Positions 40,875-48,934 of a DNA stretch of 51,714 nt are shown here, piece by piece. This stretch comes from Acidimicrobiaceae bacterium (GTDB lineage Bacteria; Actinomycetota; Acidimicrobiia; Acidimicrobiales; RAAP-2): NCBI GenBank assembly GCA_025463285.1, contig JAOBWI010000086.1, positions 1-51,714 of the forward strand. The letters are read 5' to 3'. Within the stretch, counting starts at the first letter, position 1; each line of letters begins with the position of its first letter. The translations under genes were made by a program, and so were the position numbers. The notes under the pieces are model-generated. The model did no database searches and was not told the origin of the DNA. It saw only the letters and a list, made by a program, of their open reading frames with translations.

Positions 40875-41924
40875 CTAGAGGGTTGAGGGAATGCTGAGCA
40901 CCGTCGTGACGCCCACCGCCGCGCATACTTTGGTCCCGCAGGCCGCGCCGAGCAACGGGGTGGGTACGTAGCGAAGCTGCACGGTCGTCACCGCTCGGTC
41001 GTGCACTCGAGCGAGCCAACCCGCACCGTTCGAACGCTGACCGGCCACGAAGCAGGTCGAGAAAGTTGTGCAGGCCAGTGTGTTGGCTTGAGCCGGGAGG
41101 GTGAGGCTAGACCAGGTCCGAGTAAAGGTCCTCGAGCGCACCAGGGCCGAGGTCTCCCCTTCGCTCGCCAGGGCCACGCACCGTCGCGCCGCGCACGAGA
41201 GGGAGCGAAGAGAGGTCCACGCACTCGGAGTAGGGCGGGTGGACCAGGTCGTGCCGCCATCTTCTGTGACACGAAGGGAGAACTGATGCGTGGCCGAGAG
41301 CGTGCCGATCGCACACGCGAGGAGGGTGCCGCACGACAGTGTCGTGACGGCCTCACCCTTGGCCCACGGCAAGGCGGTGGGCGCCCCCCAGGTACGACCC
41401 CCGTCACTGCTCACACTGAGTCGCGGGACGTCGCCGGCAACGCCGGTATCTACAAGTGCGCAGATCAGATCGTGGCAGGCGAGTGATTCGATGCCGATAC
41501 CTCCCGGAGGCGCCGTCAGCGCGTCCACGGTGTCGCCATTGGCGTTGAAGAGCCACAAGAGATCGCTTCTCGGACCGGATCCGCCGAAGAGACACGTCGT
41601 GCCCGAGCACGCCGCGGCGTCGACCACGGGAGAGGGCGACGGGGGCAAGGTCAAGTGGAACCACCGTCCGCCGGGCGAGGCGTACTCGCCGACGGCGTTT
41701 GGCCCCACGCTGACGCTCGAAGTCCCCACCGCGACGCAGACGTCGTTGCGCGTACAGCCCACGTTCGTCAAGGGCACCGAGATGCTGAAGGCCGGGGTGC
41801 CCAGCGCTCGCGGCGCGCTGGTGGGGGCCGCGGTGCAACTAGCGAGGATCAGCGCTCCCACGCCGAACACCACGAAGAGGCGCGGCGCCGAACGCATGCG
41901 AGTAAAGGCGCGGCTCACAGTCAT
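40875..41924 (-). CDS. Lipoprotein with seven disulfide-hairpin propeller repeats
   Basis: A 349-aa secreted lipoprotein: basic N-terminus, hydrophobic stretch and lipobox LASC at 27-30 (lipidated Cys30). The rest carries seven short Cys-pair repeats of the type C-x4/5-C-x-A/V at 57/63, 106/111, 150/155, 198/204, 244/249, 285/291 and 329/334, about 45 residues apart. Asp-box-like strands (SSDGGRTW, TEDGGTTW) are also present. Seven repeats fit a seven-bladed beta-propeller with one disulfide hairpin per blade. Binding partner unknown. No catalytic site is apparent. Same strand as gabT, 14 bp apart. Confidence 0.85.
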   Translation of the reverse strand: MTVSRAFTRMRSAPRLFVVFGVGALILASCTAAPTSAPRALGTPAFSISVPLTNVGCTRNDVCVAVGTSSVSVGPNAVGEYASPGGRWFHLTLPPSPSPVVDAAACSGTTCLFGGSGPRSDLLWLFNANGDTVDALTAPPGGIGIESLACHDLICALVDTGVAGDVPRLSVSSDGGRTWGAPTALPWAKGEAVTTLSCGTLLACAIGTLSATHQFSLRVTEDGGTTWSTRPTPSAWTSLRSLSCAARRCVALASEGETSALVRSRTFTRTWSSLTLPAQANTLACTTFSTCFVAGQRSNGAGWLARVHDRAVTTVQLRYVPTPLLGAACGTKVCAAVGVTTVLSIPSTL

Positions 41925-41938
41925 CGAGGGACGGTTGA

Positions 41939-43276
41939 CTAGCGGACGGATCGGACCGCGGCGCCCAGGACGTCGAGCCCATCGGCGAGTTGCTCGTTAC
42001 TGATGACGAGCGGTGGCAAGAGACGAATCACGTTGCCGTACGTGCCAGCGGTGAGGGTAATTACCCCGTTCTGCTGGCAGAACGTGACGATCTCTTTGGT
42101 GGCAGCGGCGTTGGGGGTCTTGGTGCCCGGCTCGACCAGCTCAAAGGCGATCATTGCGCCCCGGCCTCGTACGTCACCGATTATGGCCACGTCGTGTTGC
42201 AAGGATCGCAGGTTGGCGAAAGCGATCTCGCCGATCTCGCGGGCCCGAGCGGCCAGGTTGCGATCGCGCAAAGTCTTGATGGTGGCCAGCGCGGCGACGG
42301 CTGCGACGGGGTTGCCGCCGTAGGTGCCACCGAGTCCGCCTTCGTGAACCGCGTTCATTAACTCGGCTCGTCCGGTCACGCCCGCGAGGGGCATACCACC
42401 AGCCAGGCCCTTAGCCGTCGCGACGATGTCGGGTACGACCCCTTCGTGCTCCACCGCGAACCAGTCGCCGGTGCGACAGAAACCGCTTTGAATCTCGTCG
42501 GCAATAAATACCGCACCGTTGGCGGTCGTCCACGCGGACAGCGCTGGTAGGAAACCCTCGGCGGGCACGATGAAGCCGCCCTCGCCTTGAATGGGTTCGA
42601 TCAACAGCGCCGCGACGTTCGTCGCCCCAATGTCCGTTTCGATGATCTTGATGGCCGCCGCCGCGGCTTCGGCGCCGCTTCGACCGTCGCGATAGGGGTA
42701 ACTCATAGGGACGCGATACACCTCAGGGGCGAAGGGGCCGAAGTGATCCTTGTAGGGCATGTTTTTCGCCGTTAAGGCCATGGTGAGATTGGTGCGACCG
42801 TGGTAAGCGTGCTCAAAGACCACCACGGCACTTCGTTTGGTGGCGAGACGCGCGATCTTGACGGCATTTTCAATCGCTTCGGCGCCGGAGTTAAAGAGCG
42901 CCGACGTCTTCGCGTGCGTTCCCGGTGTGAGTTCGGCGAGCTCCTCGCAGACCTCAACGTAACTGTCGTAGGGAGTCACCATGAAACAGGTGTGCGTGAA
43001 CTTGGCGACCTGTTCGCTCACCGCGTCGACCAGAGCTGGCACGGCGTGACCGATGGAGGTGACCGCGATGCCCGAGCCCAGGTCTAAGAACTGATTACCG
43101 TCAACGTCCACCACAATGGCGCCCTCGGCGCGCTCAACATATATGGGGAAGCCGATCGTCAACCCGGCGCTCACGGTGGCTAGACGGCGCTGGTGAAGGG
43201 CTCTTGACTTGGGGCCGGGAACGTCGGACACCAGCTTTCGTTCGGTACCGACCGACGAATCAATTGACGAGACCAT
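41939..43276 (-). CDS. gabT: 4-Aminobutyrate aminotransferase-like PLP enzyme
   Basis: A 445-aa class III aminotransferase. PLP Lys289 in VATAKGLAGG, Asp260 in FIADEIQSGF, FNSGAEAIENAVK for phosphate binding and the Arg-bearing C-terminus are present. Family members move the amino group of GABA, or of similar omega-amino compounds, to 2-oxoglutarate. An AGGAGAAGATC ribosome-binding site precedes the ATG. It lies across the tRNA-Ser from a phosphonate locus, so a role with aminoethylphosphonate is conceivable, but sequence similarity favours GABA. Confidence 0.88.
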   Translation of the reverse strand: MVSSIDSSVGTERKLVSDVPGPKSRALHQRRLATVSAGLTIGFPIYVERAEGAIVVDVDGNQFLDLGSGIAVTSIGHAVPALVDAVSEQVAKFTHTCFMVTPYDSYVEVCEELAELTPGTHAKTSALFNSGAEAIENAVKIARLATKRSAVVVFEHAYHGRTNLTMALTAKNMPYKDHFGPFAPEVYRVPMSYPYRDGRSGAEAAAAAIKIIETDIGATNVAALLIEPIQGEGGFIVPAEGFLPALSAWTTANGAVFIADEIQSGFCRTGDWFAVEHEGVVPDIVATAKGLAGGMPLAGVTGRAELMNAVHEGGLGGTYGGNPVAAVAALATIKTLRDRNLAARAREIGEIAFANLRSLQHDVAIIGDVRGRGAMIAFELVEPGTKTPNAAATKEIVTFCQQNGVITLTAGTYGNVIRLLPPLVISNEQLADGLDVLGAAVRSVR

Positions 43277-43383
43277 GATCTTCTCCTGGGACAGTTCGAT
43301 CTACTTTCGACTTCCAGCGTACTGGCGCTGTCTTTTAGGATTCCGAGAGAAAACGGGTGACCGAAGTCACCCGTTTCGCTTGG

Positions 43384-43468
43384 CGGAGGAGGTGGGATTT
43401 GAACCCACGGTGCCCGTAGACACAGCAGTTTTCGAGACTGCCCGATTCGGCCGCTCTCGCACCCCTCC
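43384..43468 (-). tRNA. tRNA-Ser (anticodon CGA)
   Basis: An 85-nt type II tRNA on the minus strand. The acceptor GGAGGGG pairs with CTCCTCC (one G-T), the discriminator is G, and CCA is not encoded. Anticodon stem GCAGT/ACTGC holds loop CTCGAAA, anticodon CGA, reading UCG. A long variable arm follows, then T arm GTGGG-TTCAAAT-CCCAC. It lies between gabT and tadA. Confidence 0.95.
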
Positions 43469-43537
43469 GTTACCAAGTCTACAACTCGACTCGACAAGCA
43501 ACGGGGGCGACAGGTCGGTGCCCTACGCTTCGACGTC

Positions 43538-43996
43538 ATGGAGAGTGACGACGAACGATTCATGTCAGCCGCACTAGACGAGGCACGACGATCAGTGGGT
43601 CACGACGACGTGCCCGTGGGATGCGTGATTGTGGCGAACGGCGAAGTGATCGCCGCGGGGGAGAATCGCCGCGAAGTTGACCATGACCCGACGGCCCACG
43701 CGGAGATCGTCGCGCTGCGCGCCGCCGCTCAGCGTCGGGGGCACTGGCGCCTCGATGACGTTACTGTCTACGTCACCCTGGAGCCCTGCGTCATGTGCGC
43801 GGGGGCCTTGTTGAACGCGCGCGTGCCGCGCGTCGTGATCGGTGCCCTGGACGAGAAGGCCGGCGCGGTCGGATCCCGCTACAACGTTTTGAGCGACCCC
43901 CGTCTGCTACACGAGGCTGAACTCACCTTCGAAGTCTTGGGTGACGCGTCGGGAGCGCTGCTGCGCGAGTTCTTCGTCGAGCGCCGCGTCGAGTAG
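43538..43996 (+). CDS. tadA: tRNA-specific adenosine deaminase
   Basis: A 152-aa zinc deaminase converting A34 to inosine in tRNA-Arg(ACG). The zinc site is His54-Ala55-Glu56 (HAE, Glu56 the proton shuttle) and PCVMC (Cys84, Cys87). N-terminal MSAALDEAR and VPVGCVIV are typical. Its substrate, tRNA-Arg(ACG), is encoded at 15171 in the same window. The FAD oxidoreductase gene follows after 67 bp. Confidence 0.95.
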   Translation: MESDDERFMSAALDEARRSVGHDDVPVGCVIVANGEVIAAGENRREVDHDPTAHAEIVALRAAAQRRGHWRLDDVTVYVTLEPCVMCAGALLNARVPRVVIGALDEKAGAVGSRYNVLSDPRLLHEAELTFEVLGDASGALLREFFVERRVE

Positions 43997-44063
43997 TCGA
44001 GTACGTGGTGTCAAGGTCGACACCAATTGGTCACCCGAGCGCAACATCTCGGCCGTAGGTTGG

Positions 44064-45203
44064 ATGACGGTGTTCGACGAACTTGAACAGAGCTTGGCCG
44101 GTCAGCGCACGGTGGTGGTCGGCGCGGGCATCCTCGGCACGACGCACGCGCTCTTTGCGCTGGCCCGAGGTGCCCACGTGGTGCATCTCGAGCGCGACGC
44201 CACGCCGCGCGGGGCTACGGTGCGCAACTTCGGACTCATCTGGGTGAGTGGACGCGCCTCCGGGCCAGAGCTGGCCCTGGCGCTGCGCGCTCGCGTCCTG
44301 TGGGAGGAGATGGCGGCCTTCGTCCCCGAAGTGGGTTTTCGGGCCAACGGATCCTTGACGCTCATTAACAGCGAGGAGGAACTCCTGGTGGCCCGGCGAG
44401 CTCTCGCTCGCTCGGACGCCGACGCTCGCGGATTCGAACTATTGAGTCACACCGAGGTACTGAGGCGCAATCCCGCCCTCAAAGGTAGCTTCGAGGTGGG
44501 CCTTTTCTGCGGGCGAGACGCCGCCGTTGAGTCGCGAGTGGCGCTCGGGGCCCTGCGCCACTGGATGACCGGGACAGGACGCTACCAGTACTTAGCCGGA
44601 CGAGAGCTCGTCGGCGTCAGTGACTACGAAGCGATCGATCACCGCGGCGATCATCACCGAGCCGACCACGTGTGGCTCTGCGTGGGAGCGACGCTCAGTG
44701 GCTTTTGCGCCGAACTTTTCGAGCACGAGCCTCTGCGACGAGTTCGACTCAACATGGCCGAAACCGAGCCCTTCGAGTCGACCCTCACGACGTCCATCGC
44801 CAACGGCGACTCTTTTCGCTACTACCCGAACTTTCGCGACGACGCGACGGCGTTGTTGAAAGAGCAGGAGACTCTGGCGCAGCGCTACGCCATTCAGCTT
44901 CTCTGCCAGCAGCGTTTGCACGGAGGGCTCACCATCGGTGACACGCACGAAGTCGATGAACCGGGACTGTTTGAGACGGCGGATCGCCCGATGGATCTCA
45001 TCGTGGAGGCGGCCCGACTTCTCATTGGGGACCACCTTCCAGCGATCGAACGACGGTGGAGCGGGGTGTATCACCAAGTTGATCCTGCCGGGAGCGAGAT
45101 CTACTTCCGAAAGGGTGTCGCGGCTGGTGTCACGGCCGTGACGGGCGCCGGGGGTCGAGGCATGACGTTGTCGCCGGCAATTGCTGAGGAGAGTTATCAA
45201 TGA
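44064..45203 (+). CDS. FAD-dependent oxidoreductase of the phosphonate-associated type (TIGR03364-like)
   Basis: A 379-aa DAO-family flavoenzyme. The dinucleotide motif VVVGAGILGTTHA begins at about residue 17 (Gly20, Gly22, Gly25). The substrate barrel follows, with a C-terminal FAD contact in VTGAGGRGMTLSP. Length and the HLERDATPRGATVRNFGLIWVSGR block match a clade known to cluster with PhnX-like hydrolases and proposed to oxidatively deaminate or dealkylate an aminophosphonate. The ATG at 44064 is chosen; the frame stays open earlier but overlaps tadA. It ends with an ATGA overlap onto the hydrolase gene, so the two act together. Confidence 0.82.
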   Translation: MTVFDELEQSLAGQRTVVVGAGILGTTHALFALARGAHVVHLERDATPRGATVRNFGLIWVSGRASGPELALALRARVLWEEMAAFVPEVGFRANGSLTLINSEEELLVARRALARSDADARGFELLSHTEVLRRNPALKGSFEVGLFCGRDAAVESRVALGALRHWMTGTGRYQYLAGRELVGVSDYEAIDHRGDHHRADHVWLCVGATLSGFCAELFEHEPLRRVRLNMAETEPFESTLTTSIANGDSFRYYPNFRDDATALLKEQETLAQRYAIQLLCQQRLHGGLTIGDTHEVDEPGLFETADRPMDLIVEAARLLIGDHLPAIERRWSGVYHQVDPAGSEIYFRKGVAAGVTAVTGAGGRGMTLSPAIAEESYQ

Positions 45204-45865
45204 CCATTGAACTGATCTGTTTCGACATGGCCGGCACCACGGTGAACGACCATGGACTGGTTTTAGAGGCTTTTCGACGCACCATCGAGGAACTCGATGT
45301 AGTCGGGGACGACGCGAGCGCCGCCGAGGCCTACGTCATTGAGACCATGGGCCAATCGAAGATCGAGGTCTTCAGCGTGCTCTTCGACGACCGCGCGCAA
45401 GTAGCCAATGAAGCCTTCGAACGCCACTTTGTCACCGCGGCCTGCGAGGTGGGAGTGAGCGAAGTGCCCGGGGCGCGAGCGGCCATCGAGACCCTGAAGA
45501 GTCGAGGAGTCGCCGTCGCCCTGACGACGGGTTTCTCGCCGTCGACGCGCGAGGCCCTCATAGAACTTCTGGGATGGTCGGATCTGATCAACCTGCGCGT
45601 CTCGCCGGCCGACGCGGGCCGTGGCCGGCCCGCGCCGGACATGGTGCTGCTCTGCGCGCTCTCGGCGCGCGTTAGCGCCGTGCAGAGCGTCATGGTGGTG
45701 GGCGACACGGCCTCGGATATGCAGGCCGGTCGTCGCGCGGGCGTCGGTCAGTGCGTGGGCGTGCTCACCGGGACGGACGATCAGGCGCGCCTGATGGCGA
45801 ACGGGGCGGACCTTGTCCTGTGCTCCGTCGCCGATCTCCCGAAACTCGACACACTCGTCGCGTAA
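45200..45865 (+). CDS. Phosphonatase-like HAD hydrolase (PhnX-like, TIGR03351 type)
   Basis: A 221-aa HAD enzyme. Nucleophile Asp9 lies in CFDMAGTTV with Ala at +2 (Asp-x-Ala), as in phosphonoacetaldehyde hydrolase and unlike phosphatases (Asp-x-Asp). Met50-Gly51-x-x-Lys54 matches the Schiff-base motif of PhnX (Lys53 in the Bacillus enzyme). VVGDTASDMQAG is motif IV. It is shorter than PhnX (about 265 aa). The expected reaction is C-P cleavage of a phosphono-aldehyde formed by the FAD enzyme upstream (ATGA overlap). The natural substrate is not known. Confidence 0.85.
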   Translation: MTIELICFDMAGTTVNDHGLVLEAFRRTIEELDVVGDDASAAEAYVIETMGQSKIEVFSVLFDDRAQVANEAFERHFVTAACEVGVSEVPGARAAIETLKSRGVAVALTTGFSPSTREALIELLGWSDLINLRVSPADAGRGRPAPDMVLLCALSARVSAVQSVMVVGDTASDMQAGRRAGVGQCVGVLTGTDDQARLMANGADLVLCSVADLPKLDTLVA

Positions 45866-45876
45866 TGGTCACGTAA

Positions 45877-45902
45877 CGCACTCGAGAATTTCCACGAGTG
45901 CG
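45877..45902. promoter_or_regulatory. Inverted repeat between hydrolase and ABC importer
   Basis: CGCACTCG (45877-45884) and CGAGTGCG (45895-45902), perfect 8-bp arms, 10-bp spacer, 12 bp after the hydrolase stop and 97 bp before the importer start. It may be an operator or a hairpin that sets off the importer message; no T-run follows. Confidence 0.5.
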
Positions 45903-45998
45903 CACAGACAGGGCATCGTCACGTCACCTTTCGCTTACTCACGACTCTTACTCTCGTGGCGAGTCACCAACGAGGTGCTCACTTTTAGGAGGCTTTGC

Positions 45999-47123
45999 GT
46001 GATTTCAAACAAACTAAGGATCGCCTTCGCGGCCACCCTCGTGGGAGGAGTCGTTTCGACGCTCGCTGCCACTGGCGGAGCGGACGCGGCGAGTAAGTCG
46101 GTCAACTGGTCCACGGTCAAGTCAGCGGCGGCCGCTGGTGGCATGAGCGCTTTGATCAAGGCGGCGAAGAAGGAAGGTCACGTGAACGTGATCACCATTC
46201 CTCTGTCCGGTTGGGCTAACTACGGCGCCATTATGCACGACTTCACCAAGAAGTACGGCATCAAGATCAACGACCAGAACCCCAACGGTTCGAGCGCCCA
46301 AGAGATCACCGCCATCAACACCCAAAAGGGTCGCGCGGACGCTCCGGACGTCGTAGACGTAGGAACCAACTACGCCACCGGCAACGAGCAGCTCTGGGCC
46401 CCTTACAAGGTGGCTACCTGGTCCGACATTCCCGGCTCGGCCAAAGACGCCAGTGGACGCTGGTACGACGACTACGGCGGCTACATGGCGATTGGCTGTA
46501 ATACCAAGATCGTCACCACCTGCCCCACGTCGTTCGCTTCTCTGTCGAACCCCATGTACAAGAACGAAGTGGCCATCAACAACGACCCCACCTCCGCCTC
46601 AGCGGCGTTCTACGCGGTGTGGGCGGCGTCGATCGCTAATAGCGGCTCGTTCAGCAACATTCAGCCCGGCATCAACTTCTTCGCCACCTTGAACAAGGAC
46701 GGCAACTTCGTCCCCGGCGGCACCGAAGCTACCGCCGTGGCCGGAACGACGCCCATCCTCGTGTGGTGGGACTACCTCGAAGGCGGCGTCGCGGCGAGCG
46801 TGCCGGGTTGGAAGACCATCATTCCCTCGGACGGCACCATCGCGGCGTACTACACCCAGGCCATCACCAAGGACGCACCGGACCCCGCGGCGGCTCGTCT
46901 CTGGGAGGAGTACCTGTACTCGGTCACCGGTCAAAACCTGTTCCTCCAGGGACAGGCCCGACCCATCGAGTTGGCGGCCATGACGTCGGCCGGCACGGCC
47001 AACAAGACCTGGCTCGCGGCACTACCACCGGCTCCCGCTGGCGGTCTCAAGCTGCCCACGCAGGCTCAGGTCACCGCGGCGGCCGCCACGGTGGACGCCA
47101 ACTGGGCTGCCGCCGTCGGCTGA
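45999..47123 (+). CDS. ABC importer substrate-binding protein (aminophosphonate-type candidate)
   Basis: A 374-aa secreted binding protein. The GTG at 45999 has AGGAGG 6 bp upstream, and a signal peptide follows (KLRIAFAATLVGG, cleavage near ADAAS). The mature part resembles the iron/polyamine/2-aminoethylphosphonate binding group: HVNVITIPLSGWANYG, AINTQKGRADAPDVVDVG and AYYTQAITKDAPDPAAARLW. The substrate is inferred to be an aminophosphonate from the neighbours; iron or polyamine remain possible. It begins a four-gene importer unit and is probably lipid-free but wall-retained. Confidence 0.85.
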   Translation: MISNKLRIAFAATLVGGVVSTLAATGGADAASKSVNWSTVKSAAAAGGMSALIKAAKKEGHVNVITIPLSGWANYGAIMHDFTKKYGIKINDQNPNGSSAQEITAINTQKGRADAPDVVDVGTNYATGNEQLWAPYKVATWSDIPGSAKDASGRWYDDYGGYMAIGCNTKIVTTCPTSFASLSNPMYKNEVAINNDPTSASAAFYAVWAASIANSGSFSNIQPGINFFATLNKDGNFVPGGTEATAVAGTTPILVWWDYLEGGVAASVPGWKTIIPSDGTIAAYYTQAITKDAPDPAAARLWEEYLYSVTGQNLFLQGQARPIELAAMTSAGTANKTWLAALPPAPAGGLKLPTQAQVTAAAATVDANWAAAVG

Positions 47124-47141
47124 GCGTAAGCAACAAGCGAT

Positions 47142-48092
47142 ATGACTGTCCAGAGTGATCCTCACTCCGCAACTTCCTTGGACGTCGCGAGTCGAGACAC
47201 GAAGGGCACGTCGCGCACCACGGGTGCACTGGTTCGAAAGATACGAACCGGTGCACCCGTGGTGCCGTTTTTGGTCTACGTCATCTTGGTTTTGGGTGTG
47301 CCGACCGGGACCATCGTGGCCTTTGCTTTTCGCTCCAACACCGGTCGCTTCACCTGGTCGAACATTCACACCATTCTCGGAACCACGGCCCAGACGCTGG
47401 AGTTCCGAACGGGCTTTGAAAACAGTCTCAAGTTGGCCGTCGTCACCGCCGTCATTCCCGGCGTTCTAGGAACGATCATCGCCTACGCCATCTCCACATC
47501 AGAACATCCCGCGTTCAAACGAATTACCGCGGCCACCTCGGGCGTCTTGGCCCAATTCGGGGGCGTCAACTTGGCCTTTATGTTTATCGCTACTCTCGCC
47601 GCAACGAACGGACTGGTCACCAAGTGGCTGGCGGCCATTGGGCTAGACCCCTGGAATCACGGCTTCGACCTGTACAAATTCTGGGGGGTGGCGTTCGTCT
47701 ACATGTACTTTCAGATTCCTCTGATGGTGCTCATCATCACGCCCGCCTTCGCCGGACTGCGTCCGGCCTGGCGCGAAGCCGCCGAAGGTCTGGGCGCGTC
47801 TCGGTGGCGTTTTTGGCGCCACGTCGGCATCCCGGTCCTGACCCCCGCGATACTCGGCAGCATGTTCCTGCTCTTCGGTAGTGGGTTTTCGGCCTACGCC
47901 ACCGCCGAGGCGTTGACGGGAGGAACGATTTCGATCACGCCCATTCAGATCGGCTCGATCTTGCAGGGCAACGTCATCGCCGGGGAGCAGAACATCGCCT
48001 ACGCCCTGGCCTTCGCCATGATCGTCATCCTGCTCGTGTCCGTCGTCATCTACGTGCTCTTGCGACGAAGGACGTCTCGGTGGCTTCTCTAG
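47142..48092 (+). CDS. ABC importer permease 1
   Basis: A 316-aa permease with six TM helices and the EAA loop REAAEGLGASRWRFWRHVGIP that docks on the ATPase. An N-terminal cytoplasmic tail of about 35 residues precedes TM1. It belongs to the polyamine/phosphonate (PotB-like) permease group. It lies 18 bp after the binding-protein gene and overlaps permease 2 by 13 bp. Confidence 0.88.
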   Translation: MTVQSDPHSATSLDVASRDTKGTSRTTGALVRKIRTGAPVVPFLVYVILVLGVPTGTIVAFAFRSNTGRFTWSNIHTILGTTAQTLEFRTGFENSLKLAVVTAVIPGVLGTIIAYAISTSEHPAFKRITAATSGVLAQFGGVNLAFMFIATLAATNGLVTKWLAAIGLDPWNHGFDLYKFWGVAFVYMYFQIPLMVLIITPAFAGLRPAWREAAEGLGASRWRFWRHVGIPVLTPAILGSMFLLFGSGFSAYATAEALTGGTISITPIQIGSILQGNVIAGEQNIAYALAFAMIVILLVSVVIYVLLRRRTSRWLL

Positions 48093-48934
48093 AGCTGGGC
48101 GCCGAGATCGCCGATCCCTCTCAGATCGACGCACCCTACGGGGCCGAGGCGCCCCTCAATAAACCTCAACGTCGATTTCGTTGGGGACGAGGCGCCATTT
48201 TGATCGTCACGGCGGCCTACTTCGTCGTGCCGTTTTACGCGGGAATGGAGTACTCGTTACAGCGCCCCACGGGCGGCTTCTCGTTAACCCCTCTCAGCCA
48301 GATCGCCTCGGCTCCCGGCTTCGCGTCGGCGCTGTGGCTCTCGACGCAGCTCGCGGTGATCACCATGGTGGTGGTCATGGCGCTCATGGTGCCGACCGTG
48401 ATCTACGTGCACCTCAGACTGCCGAGATTTCGACGCGTCATGGAAGTCATCACCATTCTTCCGATCATCATTCCGCCCATCGCCTACTCCGTGGGAGTCT
48501 TAGAGTCGGCGCCGCAGTGGCTGAGGAATTCGCAGTATCTCCTCGCTATCGTCTACGTCATTCTGGCGATGCCCTACGTATACCGGTCTCTCGACGCGGG
48601 GCTCGGGGCACTGGACGTGAAAACGCTGGTGGAGGCGTCGAGGTCCCTTGGTTCGAGCTGGCTGATGACCATCTGGCGCGTCCTCGTCCCCAACTTGCGC
48701 GCCGCGCTGATGTCGGCGTCCGTACTGACCTTGGCCCTGGTCTTTGGTGAGTTCACCATCGCCAACGTCGACAACTGGCAGACGATCCCGGTGTGGATCT
48801 ACCTCGCCCCCACTGACAACCCTCGGATCAACACCTTGGTCGCCATGATCGCTTTGCTTGCGACGGCCGTGGTGCTTATTCTCATTGTGTCGCTGGATCG
48901 ATCGCAGTCTCGAAACTCCCGGAGGAGCGCATGA
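48080..48934 (+). CDS. ABC importer permease 2
   Basis: A 284-aa permease with six TM helices and the EAA loop VEASRSLGSSWLMTIWRVLVP, the PotC-like partner of the preceding permease. It begins 13 bp within that gene and overlaps the ATPase gene by 4 bp (ATGA). Two-permease importers of this type take up polyamines, iron or 2-aminoethylphosphonate. Confidence 0.88.
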   Translation: MASLELGAEIADPSQIDAPYGAEAPLNKPQRRFRWGRGAILIVTAAYFVVPFYAGMEYSLQRPTGGFSLTPLSQIASAPGFASALWLSTQLAVITMVVVMALMVPTVIYVHLRLPRFRRVMEVITILPIIIPPIAYSVGVLESAPQWLRNSQYLLAIVYVILAMPYVYRSLDAGLGALDVKTLVEASRSLGSSWLMTIWRVLVPNLRAALMSASVLTLALVFGEFTIANVDNWQTIPVWIYLAPTDNPRINTLVAMIALLATAVVLILIVSLDRSQSRNSRRSA

